Source of the DNA: Pseudomonas sp. BN411
GTDB taxonomy: Bacteria > Pseudomonadota > Gammaproteobacteria > Pseudomonadales > Pseudomonadaceae
Assembly: GCF_029871235.1 (NCBI RefSeq)
Contig: NZ_SSOM01000066.1
Span: forward strand, 58,515 to 117,139
Direction of reading: 5' to 3'
Length of the DNA: 58,625 bases
Shown here: one piece after another, positions 34,761-42,800 of the stretch
Layout: each line of letters starts with the position of its first letter
How positions within the stretch are numbered: the stretch's first letter is position 1
Position numbers and translations under genes: made by a program
Notes under the pieces: generated by a model
The model's input: the letters and a program-made list of their open reading frames with translations, nothing else
Told to the model about the DNA's origin: nothing
Database searches by the model: none

Positions 34761-36122
34761 TCAACGCTCGCCGCGGCGGCGCAGTTCATTGGGATTGAAC
34801 AGCTTGTCGTCGATCCGCCCCTGCAGGCCGGCGGTCAGGTCAAGCACCTCGCCTTCCTGGGTGAAGCTGTCGGCGATGTAGCGACGGGCAATCAGGTCGT
34901 AGGCGACGTACTCCATGCTGGTACAGGCCTGGATCTCGGGGTCGGCCCACAGCGTGCCCTCCTGCACGCGCCAGAGATTGCCCTTGGCGTCGTACATGTC
35001 GACATGCATCAGGTTCCAGCTGTCCTCGTCGAAGAAGAACACGCGCTTGGCGAAGGAGTGGCGCTTGTCCGACTTCACGGTCGCCTCCACGACCCAGACG
35101 CGGTGCTTCTCGTAGCGCTGCACGTCTCGGTTCAGGTAGTCCGGGCCGATCAGGTCCTGATACTTGTTGGCCTTGTCCACCAGCTTGTAGGAGTTGTACG
35201 GCACCACCATTTCCTTCTTGCCGACCAGCTTGAAGTCGTAGCGGTCCAGGGCACCGGTGTACATGTTGATCTGGTCGACGAAGTACAGGCCGTCGGAGCC
35301 GGCGATCGGGTTGTCATAGGCGAACGACGGGGCCCGTCGCACGCGGCGCTGGCCGGGGAAATAGATCCAGGCATCCTGCGGCCGGTCCAACTGGGCATGC
35401 AGCAGATAGATCTCGCCCGCACGCGACGACGGCGAGACCACGTCGTACAGCAACTTGGCCTCGATACCGCCGGTGTCGGCCGGCGACTTCACCGCCGGAT
35501 CGTTATAGGGGTAGTACTCGTTCGCCCACTGCTTGACCTCGAACAGCGCACCGCCCTTTTCCCGCATCAGCAGGGAAATCTGCGCACGGCGTGCCTTGGC
35601 CATGTAGCGCAGCTTGTAGTTCCACAACACCTCGACGCCGTTCTGCGGCTGCGGGAACGGAACCGCCGCCCCCCCGGCCTGCTCCAGCCGCCAACCGTCG
35701 CTGCCGATCCGGCTCTGCCCCGCGTACGCCTTGGTGCGCTCGGCCACTTCAGAGGGAACGGCGCAGCTGCGGCGGGTTGGGTAGACATCCAGGCGATAGC
35801 CCGGATAGGTCTTGATCAGCGCGGCCTGCCCTTCCGGCAGCAGCGCCTGGTACTGGGCCAGGTTGCTGGAGTCGATGGAGTACAGCGGCTTGTCTGCGGC
35901 GAAGGGATCACCGTGTCCCGGTTTCCACCCGGCCGGGGCCTGGGTCAGGCCGCCGTCCCAGGCGGGAATGCTGCCATCGGCGTTGCCGGCCTTCTCGGCA
36001 CCAATGGGAGTCAGTTCATTGCCGAGCTTGCCGGGATCGGCGGCGGAAGCGGCGTGCAGGTGGCTGGCGCCGAGCAGCGCGCACAGTGCGCCGCCCAGCA
36101 TGGAACGCGGGAAGAATCTCAT
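34761..36122 (-). CDS. DUF1329-family periplasmic or outer-membrane-associated protein
   Basis: This 453-residue protein is of the DUF1329 family, which has a LolA/LolB-like fold that could bind lipids. The signal peptide ends near HAASA. The mature start KLGNELTPIGAEKAGNADG and PFAADKPLYSIDSSNLAQYQ are hallmarks. AGGAGA sits before ATG at 36122. It is the first gene of the ten-gene run leading into aauBEDA, and its promoter must lie in the 555-base region that follows on the plus side. Confidence 0.87.
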   Translation of the reverse strand: MRFFPRSMLGGALCALLGASHLHAASAADPGKLGNELTPIGAEKAGNADGSIPAWDGGLTQAPAGWKPGHGDPFAADKPLYSIDSSNLAQYQALLPEGQAALIKTYPGYRLDVYPTRRSCAVPSEVAERTKAYAGQSRIGSDGWRLEQAGGAAVPFPQPQNGVEVLWNYKLRYMAKARRAQISLLMREKGGALFEVKQWANEYYPYNDPAVKSPADTGGIEAKLLYDVVSPSSRAGEIYLLHAQLDRPQDAWIYFPGQRRVRRAPSFAYDNPIAGSDGLYFVDQINMYTGALDRYDFKLVGKKEMVVPYNSYKLVDKANKYQDLIGPDYLNRDVQRYEKHRVWVVEATVKSDKRHSFAKRVFFFDEDSWNLMHVDMYDAKGNLWRVQEGTLWADPEIQACTSMEYVAYDLIARRYIADSFTQEGEVLDLTAGLQGRIDDKLFNPNELRRRGER

Positions 36123-36228
36123 GGGGTTCTCCTGAGGTTTTTGTTGTGATCTTTCAGGAACGCGGCACTCCGCGGACACGAAGGGTCAGCGGGAGGGCGA
36201 GGCCCGAGGCATGGAAAGGAGGTGCTGC

Positions 36229-36309
36229 GTGAATACCGGCGCTATGTCGGAATTGGGTGTCGTTGCGGTCATCGAACTGGCCCCGCTAATCTTGTTCTTG
36301 TTTGGATGA
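36229..36309 (+). CDS. Possible 26-residue hydrophobic peptide
   Basis: GTG at 36229 follows AAAGGAGGTG with ideal spacing. It opens a frame that starts MNTGAMSELGVVAVIELAP, continues LILFLFG, and stops at TGA 36307-36309. The second half is strongly hydrophobic and could span a membrane. Codon choice (TTG, TTT, CTA) is less GC-biased than that of nearby genes. I know no family. It may be a leader peptide, a small membrane protein or chance. The near-perfect match to the 16S anti-Shine-Dalgarno sequence is the main support. Confidence 0.35.
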   Translation: MNTGAMSELGVVAVIELAPLILFLFG

Positions 36310-36334
36310 GCAACCTGCTCGCGCAGGGAAAACG

Positions 36335-36358
36335 TGGCCAGTCATCACGACCTGGCCA
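36335..36358. promoter_or_regulatory. Dyad TGGCCAG-N10-CTGGCCA
   Basis: Perfect 7-base arms separated by 10 bases make a candidate operator about 220 bases from the DUF1329 start and 320 from the regulator start. Confidence 0.4.
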
Positions 36359-36434
36359 AAATCTTCAGGCTCACCTTGGGCACAAAATTATTGGAAGGCG
36401 GGCGCCAAGGATTGCCCGCTTGCGCCAGCCCATT

Positions 36435-36449
36435 TGGCATCTGGTGCCA
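36435..36449. promoter_or_regulatory. Dyad TGGCA-N5-TGCCA upstream of the regulator
   Basis: The arms TGGCA and TGCCA are separated by TCTGG. The same dyad with the same spacing recurs at 37751-37765 upstream of the oxidoreductase gene, which favours a shared operator. Confidence 0.4.
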
Positions 36450-36677
36450 TCGTTTTTACGGCGAGTCAGGAACGGGCAAGTTGCGACTGCGGCAACGGCC
36501 GCAACCCATTGCCCTTCTGCAGGAAGGAGCGGAAGATCCGCGCCGGTTCGCTGATCCGACGAACGTCCACAGGCAGGGAATGGGCGCATTTCCAGCACCG
36601 ACCTGGTCGAGGCCCCCAAGTGGCACGCCCGGCAACGCGAGATCGGCGACGACATAACCAGCAAGGCTGTGGAACCC

Positions 36678-37673
36678 ATGAGACCAGTGCGTACAGTCCT
36701 CTCCGAAAACTTCTTCCGCCGCTTCAGAGAAGTCTTCGCGCCCCATCTCGATGCGGTCGGATTGGATACCCGGTTACTGGAAAGGCCGGACGTCGAGATA
36801 CCCGGCGAGCAGTACGTCGCGCTCTGGGAAGCCGCCGGAAGGTCGAACCCCAGCATCGGGCTCGTGCTTGGCAACCAGACGGAAGCCGATGATTTCGGCG
36901 CGCTCGGACATGCCCTGCACTGCGCCCCCAGCGTCGAAAAATGCCTGAGGACACTTCACCAGTTCATCGTTGTCTTCGCACAGGAGTCGACCTTCAAGTA
37001 CGAGACGGACGCCCGCTTCGTCTACGTCGATTACCAGGTCTCCGATCCAACCGTCATTCATCGAAGGCAGGACGCCGAGTTCGCCATCGCATCCGTCCTC
37101 CGACAGCTCAACCTGATCACGAACAGCCAGATAAGGCCTTCTCGCGTCGACTTCGAGCATGACCGGCCAGGCGACCTGTCGGAGCACAAACACATCTTCC
37201 AGTGCCCGCTCTATTTCAATCAGCCCACGAATCGACTTTACCTGCCCATCGAGACGCTGAATCTGCCGGTGTCACATGGCAACGAGCGCCTGTACAAGGC
37301 ACTGGAGCCCTACCTCGAAAAGGAACGCCAGGAACGCTACATACCGGACGAACTTCTGCTGCAGATCACCCGCCTGATCGCAGCGGACATGAGCAGCGGC
37401 GCGCCCTCCCTGGTCGATATCTGCGAGCAGCTTGGGGTCAGTCGACGTACGCTGCAGCGTCGTCTCAAAGACCAGGGAATAGAGTTTTCGGCGCTGGTGG
37501 AAGATGTGCGCCGAGAGTTGGCCCTTGCCTACATGAAGGACTCGGAATACTCCATGACGGAGATTTCCCTGCTGGTGGGCTATTCCGAATCAGGCTCCTT
37601 CACTCGCGCGTTCCGGCGCTGGACCGGACAGTCTCCGCAGCAATACCGCGCCGCCAACCGTTCCCGGCACTGA
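36678..37673 (+). CDS. AraC-family transcriptional regulator beside the aau cluster
   Basis: This regulator of about 331 residues has an N-terminal arabinose-binding-type domain (residues 15-200) and a C-terminal AraC HTH. The HTH shows LGVSRRTLQRRLKDQG and EISLLVGYSESGSFTRAFRR, with a final WTGQSPQQYR. ATG at 36678 has AAGG at a loose distance; GTG at 36669 is an alternative. It is divergent from the amine-dehydrogenase run and codirectional with a FAD oxidase, so it probably senses an amine or its aldehyde product and controls one or both. Its own upstream region carries the TGGCA dyad. Confidence 0.85.
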   Translation: MRPVRTVLSENFFRRFREVFAPHLDAVGLDTRLLERPDVEIPGEQYVALWEAAGRSNPSIGLVLGNQTEADDFGALGHALHCAPSVEKCLRTLHQFIVVFAQESTFKYETDARFVYVDYQVSDPTVIHRRQDAEFAIASVLRQLNLITNSQIRPSRVDFEHDRPGDLSEHKHIFQCPLYFNQPTNRLYLPIETLNLPVSHGNERLYKALEPYLEKERQERYIPDELLLQITRLIAADMSSGAPSLVDICEQLGVSRRTLQRRLKDQGIEFSALVEDVRRELALAYMKDSEYSMTEISLLVGYSESGSFTRAFRRWTGQSPQQYRAANRSRH

Positions 37674-37750
37674 CCCTCCCCCTGTCAGGTGCTTGCTCCT
37701 GTATCCAGCAAGCACCGCCCCCCCTCCATGGCGCGCACTGCTGAAAGTTC

Positions 37751-37765
37751 TGGCACTCCCTGCCA
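37751..37765. promoter_or_regulatory. Dyad TGGCA-N5-TGCCA upstream of the oxidoreductase
   Basis: TGGCA-CTCCC-TGCCA matches the dyad at 36435 in both arms and spacing. It is about 145 bases before the ATG at 37910. Confidence 0.4.
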
Positions 37766-37909
37766 ATTCATCACTTGAGCAGCCCGCTACCCTGAGTACC
37801 GCCTCAATCACGCACGTGCCCTCCACGTCCCGCGAGCCAACTGGACTCTGACGACGTTGCTTTCCCAATAACGTGGCGAAGCCATGCACTAACAAAAGAG
37901 ATCGAAAGC

Positions 37910-39274
37910 ATGACCGACAAGACAGCCTCACCGTCAGACGACAAATCCTTTTGGCAGCATGACTACGGCCATTACTCGCCCAACTCGCCCCTGACAGAAA
38001 ACCTGAAGGTGGACGTGGCGATCATCGGCGGCGGCTACACCGGGCTGAATACCGCCTGGCAGTTCAAGAAGGACAACCCCAACGCTCGCGTCGTCGTGCT
38101 GGAAGCTGCGGTCATAGGCTTCGGCGCAAGCGGCCGCAATGCGGGTTTCAGCACGAAGCTCTTCGGCCTGGAACCGGAGATGGTGTTACTCCGCTGGGGC
38201 AAGCAGAAAATGATCGATGCGCACCACTATCTGAAAATGGCGGTGGCCCATACCAGGAACCTGATCGAGGAAAACGGTTTTCAATCGGATTACCGCCATA
38301 CAGGCCTGGTTCGCATCAGCTACTCCGAGAAGCAACTGGGTCGCTTGAAAAAGACCTATCAATTGCTCCAGGAACTCGGCATCGATGGCGACCTGAAGTG
38401 GCAGGACAAGCCCCAGGTTCAGCAGGACTTCCGTTCCGAGCGTTTTATCGGCGGAATCTATGAATCCGACACCGGGTACCTGAACCCCTGCAAACAGGTC
38501 CGCGAACTCAAGCGTCTGGCAGAGTCGGCCGGCGTTTCAATTTACGAAACCAGCCCGGTCACCCATATCGAAAGGACTGCGTCGGCAATCATCGTCAAAA
38601 CCCCCGGCGGCCAAGTCATTGCCGACAAGATCGTGGTTGCGACCAATGCCTACTCACGGCAGGTTCCAGACACCCGCAGACTCAAGACTCGGCAATTCCC
38701 GCTCTGGACCTATCAGGTCGTCACCGAGCCCCTCAGCGCCGAGCAGTGGAAGAGCATCGGCTGGAAGGAACGGCAGTCGTTTGGCGATAACCGGCAGATG
38801 CTCCATTACTATCGCCCCACTGTGGATGGCCGCATCGTCATGGGTGGCGGTGACGCGGTCGTCTACCGGACGGACCCCATGGACGAAGTGCCCTCGCCCA
38901 TGAGCTGGCAGCACTGCGAAGCCCATTTGAAGTGGATATACCCGCAATTGAAAGACGTGCGTATCGCCTATCGATGGGGCGGCCCTGTCTCGGTGAACAC
39001 CGACATGGTCCCCGAGATCAGCTTCATCGATGACGAACGCATCATCTATTCAGGCGGTTGCTTTGGCCACGGCGTAGCGCTGACACACCTCAACGGCCGA
39101 ACCATCGCAGATCTGCTCAATGGCAGGAAAACCGAACTGACGGACTTCTGGATCGTGAACCGAAAATCCGTCTCCATGCCGAATGACACGCTTTCCTTCC
39201 TGGGTGGCAGGGCCGCCCGTGGAGCACTCAAGGCCTGGGATTGGTGGGAAGAGCGAAGCTTGAGGAGCCGGTGA
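37910..39274 (+). CDS. DAO-family FAD-dependent oxidoreductase
   Basis: This 454-residue flavoprotein is related to gamma-glutamylputrescine oxidase and other amine or amino-acid oxidases. The Rossmann motif AIIGGGYTGLNTAW lies at about residues 37-50, and GFGASGRNAGFSTKLFG is the family's second flavin-contact stretch. YSGGCFGHGVALTHLNGRTI near the C-terminus closes the FAD site. There is no signal peptide, so it acts in the cytoplasm. It follows an AraC regulator by 236 bases and shares its dyad. It may handle an amine-derived metabolite connected with the aau pathway, but the substrate is not determinable. Confidence 0.85.
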   Translation: MTDKTASPSDDKSFWQHDYGHYSPNSPLTENLKVDVAIIGGGYTGLNTAWQFKKDNPNARVVVLEAAVIGFGASGRNAGFSTKLFGLEPEMVLLRWGKQKMIDAHHYLKMAVAHTRNLIEENGFQSDYRHTGLVRISYSEKQLGRLKKTYQLLQELGIDGDLKWQDKPQVQQDFRSERFIGGIYESDTGYLNPCKQVRELKRLAESAGVSIYETSPVTHIERTASAIIVKTPGGQVIADKIVVATNAYSRQVPDTRRLKTRQFPLWTYQVVTEPLSAEQWKSIGWKERQSFGDNRQMLHYYRPTVDGRIVMGGGDAVVYRTDPMDEVPSPMSWQHCEAHLKWIYPQLKDVRIAYRWGGPVSVNTDMVPEISFIDDERIIYSGGCFGHGVALTHLNGRTIADLLNGRKTELTDFWIVNRKSVSMPNDTLSFLGGRAARGALKAWDWWEERSLRSR

Positions 39275-39424
39275 TGGAAGCGCCTCGGCGTCGACTCATT
39301 CCCTACACGGTTGCTCGCGGCCCATTCGTGAATGAACTCGCTACATGGCAGGACTGCGTCCTGCTTCGCGATTGAAATCGCCCCCACAGGATAAGCAGAC
39401 AATGTCCGATTGGCACAGGATGCT

Positions 39425-39458
39425 CCCTCTCCCTTTGGGAGAGGGTTGGGGTGAGGGC
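39425..39458. repeat. CCCTCTCCCTTTGGGAGAGGG-type element
   Basis: A hairpin of CCCTCTCCC and GGGAGAGGG is followed by TTGGGGTGAGGG. It is a short relative of the element that splits muxB and muxC at 4729-4951. Confidence 0.7.
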
Positions 39459-39484
39459 TGTGTCAGGCTGGCTCGAGACCAGAC

Positions 39485-39572
39485 CGTAGCGTGAGCCACG
39501 CTTCATCGGTCCACCATCGGAGGCTCGACTGGACACCGATGGTGGATGAAAAGAGCGTCATCCACCCTACGG
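39485..39572. repeat. GTAGGGTGGATGACGC-type inverted element
   Basis: The right arm GATGGTGGATG...GTCATCCACCCTACGG pairs with the left CCGTAGCGTGAGCC...TCCACCATCGG. It belongs to the same broad family as the half-element near 48983. Confidence 0.6.
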
Positions 39573-39590
39573 CAGGACTGCGTCCTGCAT

Positions 39591-39650
39591 TCGCGAATGA
39601 ATTCGCCCCCACAATGCGTGCGCGCTTAGAAGTCCCGCTTGTAGACCAGC
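39591..39650 (-). repeat. Direct duplicate of the tamB 3' tip and flanking REP
   Basis: These 60 bases match 39781-39840 at 56 positions, offset exactly 190. They include a REP, TGCG(T/C)GCGCGCTTAGAA and the last codons of tamB (YKRDF stop). The copy is outside any reading frame. Confidence 0.85.
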
Positions 39651-39652
39651 AA

Positions 39653-39747
39653 CGTAGGATGGGTGGAGCGAAGCGATACCCATGCTGTTCGTTGGAGCCG
39701 ATGGGTATCGCTTCGCTCCAGCGGAACGCCGCCCGCCACATCCTACG
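39653..39747. repeat. GTAGGATGGGTGG palindromic element
   Basis: Inverted ends CGTAGGAT and ATCCTACG enclose GGTGGAGCGAAGCGATACCC and its inverted copy GGGTATCGCTTCGCTCCA. It lies exactly between the two copies of the tamB tip. Confidence 0.8.
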
Positions 39748-39815
39748 AACTCATTCCCTACACCGTTGCTCGCGGCCCGTTCGCGAATGAATTCGCCCCC
39801 ACAATGCATGCGCGC

Positions 39816-42800
39816 TTAGAAATCCCGCTTGTAGAACAGGTCCAGGGAGCTGGCCAGGCCGCTCGCGGCTTCCAGGTAGAGGCGCTTGGTCAGTTCGTAG
39901 CGCAGCGCGACGACGCTGGTGGAGTCCACCACGCCGAGGCCATAGCGGATGCTCAGGCGCTCGGTGATCTGGCCCATCGCGCCGTCATCGTCGAGCTGCA
40001 GGTCCTTGAGACCGAGGCGCTGGGCCAGTTCGCTGGTCAACGGCGCGCTGCCAGACAGTCCCATGGCCAGCGCCGCGCGGCCCACGGCATTGCCGTCGCC
40101 TTCGCTGCTGTTCAACGGCCGGCCGAGGATCAGGTAGGACAGCGCCTGTTCCTGGCTCATGGCCGGGTTGGAGAAGACTTCGGTGCTCGGCTCGTCGGCG
40201 CGGCCATTCAGGCGTAGGCCGGCGGTGACGTCACCCACGTTGCGCACGGCTTCCACGTCCAGGTACGGCTGGTCCAGCGGGCCGGCGAACAGCAGGCGCG
40301 CGCGGCGCAGGTCGAGGCGCTGGCCATAGGCGCGGTAGCGACCGTTCTTCAGCACCAACTCGCCGTTGCCGGTGAGGTTGTCGCCTACCTTGAGGTGACC
40401 CTGGAGGTCGGCGGTCAGGCCGAAACCGGAGAACTGCAGGCGGTCCTGGCCGACTTCCACGTCGACGTTCATGGCCATCTGCAGGGGCTGCTGTTTTTCG
40501 TCCTGTTCGCCCACCACGCGGGCATCCGGGGAGACCTTGACTGCCTGGGGCGGTAGCTGGCGGACCTTGATCTTGCCGCGCGGCACCTGCACTTTGCCGG
40601 TCACCGCAAGGCGCTCGCCAGCAAGACCAATGTGCAGATCAGGCTCTACTTGGAGGTTGGCGTAGGGCTCCACCACCAGCGGCAGGCGCGATCCACGCAG
40701 TTCCAGGTCCACATCCAGCCCCTTGGCCCACGCCAGGTTACCAGACAGGCTGCCCTGCCCCTGTTCGCCACTGCGCCATTGCCCGGACAGCTCCAGGCTT
40801 TCCCCGGCAATGCGCGCGTCCAGGCCCAATGCGTCGAAGCTCACCGGCAAGTCACCGCCACCGATGCGGCCATCGGCGAGGTGCAGGTTCCCCAGCACGT
40901 AAGGTGCCTGCAGGGTGCCGCTCAAGCTGCCGGCGCCCTGCAGGCGGCCGTCCAGGGTTTCCACCTTGGGCACGAAGGGGCGCAGCACGGCGAGGTCCAG
41001 GCCATCCAAGCGGAACTGCCCGGACAGCGGCTTGTTCGCCGGGCGCGGATCGATTCGCGCGTCCAGTTGCAGCTCGCCCAGTCCCTGCCCCTGGAAGCTC
41101 AACTGGCTGTCGATGCGTTGCGGACGCAGGGTGCTGTCCAGCAACAGGCGCTGGTAGGGAAAGTCGAGCCAGCGGTCTTCTTCCTTCAGGCGCAGTACGC
41201 CACTGCCAGCGTCTACGGTGATGCGGCCATTGGGGCCGCTGGCCGGCAGGTCCAGCTTGAGGTCGGCATTCAGTTCACCCTGCCAGGCGAAGTCTTCCGG
41301 CAGCCAACGCGCCAGGCTGGCCAGGGGGAAGTCGCGCAGACGGTAGTCCAGTTTCGGTTCAGGCATCAGGCGCTGCTCGCCGCCGCAAAGGCTCGCCTGC
41401 CCGGCACGCCAGCAATGGGCACCAAAATTGAGTTTTCCGTCGGCCAACCGCTCCAGCCGTGCCGGCGCTTCCAGGCGCCAGTCCTGACCGCCGGCCTGGA
41501 CTTCGCCTTGCGCCAACCGGCCGCGCCAGTTACCGGCGTCCAGCTTGCCGTCCAGCGCCAGCAACAGCTCGACCATCGGCCCCTTGAGATTGAGTTCCAG
41601 CTGCTGGCGCACACGGTCGCCGGAGCCCTCGGCAGTCAGCGTGCCGAATTCGTTGTCGCCGGCAGCCAGGCCATCCACCTGCACCTGCACACGGCCGCGC
41701 TGGGCAGCATCGAGCTGGGCATCCAGCTTCAGGTGGTCGAGACGGTTGTCACCCTGCCCCATGCGCTCGCCGGTCAGCACCAGCTTGCCTTGCGGTGCCT
41801 GCAGCGTGCCGGCGAGGTCGAGCCGTCCCTGGGCCTTGCCGAACAGTTTTGGCCAGAGCTGGCCCAGGCGGTTCAGGGCCAGGTCGAGATGGCCGCTGAG
41901 CTTCTGGTCCAGCTGCCCCTGCCCTTCGATCCGGTTGTCCCCCAGGCGCACGTGCAGGGCATTGAGCAGCCAGCGCTCGCCTGCACCCTCGGCCTTGGCC
42001 TGGAGCAGGGCGGGCTGGCCACGCATCTGGCCCTTGAGGTCGAGATCGGCGTTCAGCTCCAGACGCTGGTCCCGCCAGGCGCCCCGGGATTGCAGCTTGC
42101 CGGCCAGGGTTCCTGGCAGTTCAGCGAGCCAGAAGGAAGGGTCCAGTTCGCTCAGGGCCAGTTGGCTGTCCCAGCCGACACCGTTGGCGAAGTCGATCTT
42201 CACCTGGCCTTCGACCTTGCCCTGCCCGGCCTTGAGCTGCAGGTCGGCCAGGGTGACGCTGGCCAGGTCGCCCGCCACCGGGCTGCCCAGGCTGAAATCA
42301 CCAGCCGGCCCCTTGAGCCGGGCGTCGAAGCGGCCTTCGTAGCGGGACTCGACGTAGCGCACTTCGGCATCCAGTTGCTGCATGTCCACTGGCGGCGGCT
42401 GCTCCTGGGGGAACAGCCGTTGCCAGGGGAAATCGCGCCATTGCAGGTGGCTGTCGATGGCGAGCGCCTGTTGCCAGTCGACGCGCCCCTGCAACGCCAG
42501 GGTCTGCTGCGGATCGCCGGTGAGCAGAAGCTGCTGGATGTCCGCACCATGGGCATCGACGCGACCCGCCAGGTCCAGCGTTACCGCACCGCCCTCCCCC
42601 GGCAGGCTGGCCTTGCCCTGTACCGCGTAGCCGTCCTTGAGGTCGCCCTTGGCGCTCAGTTCCACCTGATTGAGGGTCAGCGTTTCCGGCAGGTCGGGGC
42701 TGGCCTTGAAGCCGTCGACCCGCAGCGTGGCGTTGGCCGGCAGGTTCTCCGCCAAGGGGCGCAGTTCGCCATCCAGGCGGCCGTTGAGGTAGCCGCTGCT

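Larger units (their letters stand above)
36123..36677. promoter_or_regulatory. Divergent control region between the aau run and its AraC neighbour
   Basis: This 555-base gap contains a possible 26-residue reading frame with a perfect Shine-Dalgarno sequence (36229-36309). It also has a small hairpin CCTGC-TCGC-GCAGG (36314-36327) and two dyads (36335-36358 and 36435-36449). No longer gene is convincing. It should hold the promoters of the minus-strand run and of the plus-strand regulator. Confidence 0.55.
39275..39815. repeat. Cluster of several extragenic repeat families
   Basis: This 541-base gap holds no gene. It contains a REP near 39365-39388 and a CCCTCTCCCTTTGGGAGAGGG element (39425-39458). 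It also has a CCGTAGCGTGAGCC...CACCCTACGG element (39485-39572), a GTAGGATGGG palindrome (39653-39747) and a duplicated tamB tip (39591-39650). The stretch CATTCCCTACAC(C/G)GTTGC and what follows occurs twice, near 39298 and 39754. Confidence 0.8.

Noticed and set aside
37750-37766. Sigma-54 promoter in CTGGCACTCCCTGCCA
   Set aside because: The GG and GC elements are two bases too close for a -24/-12 promoter; the sequence is better explained as a dyad.
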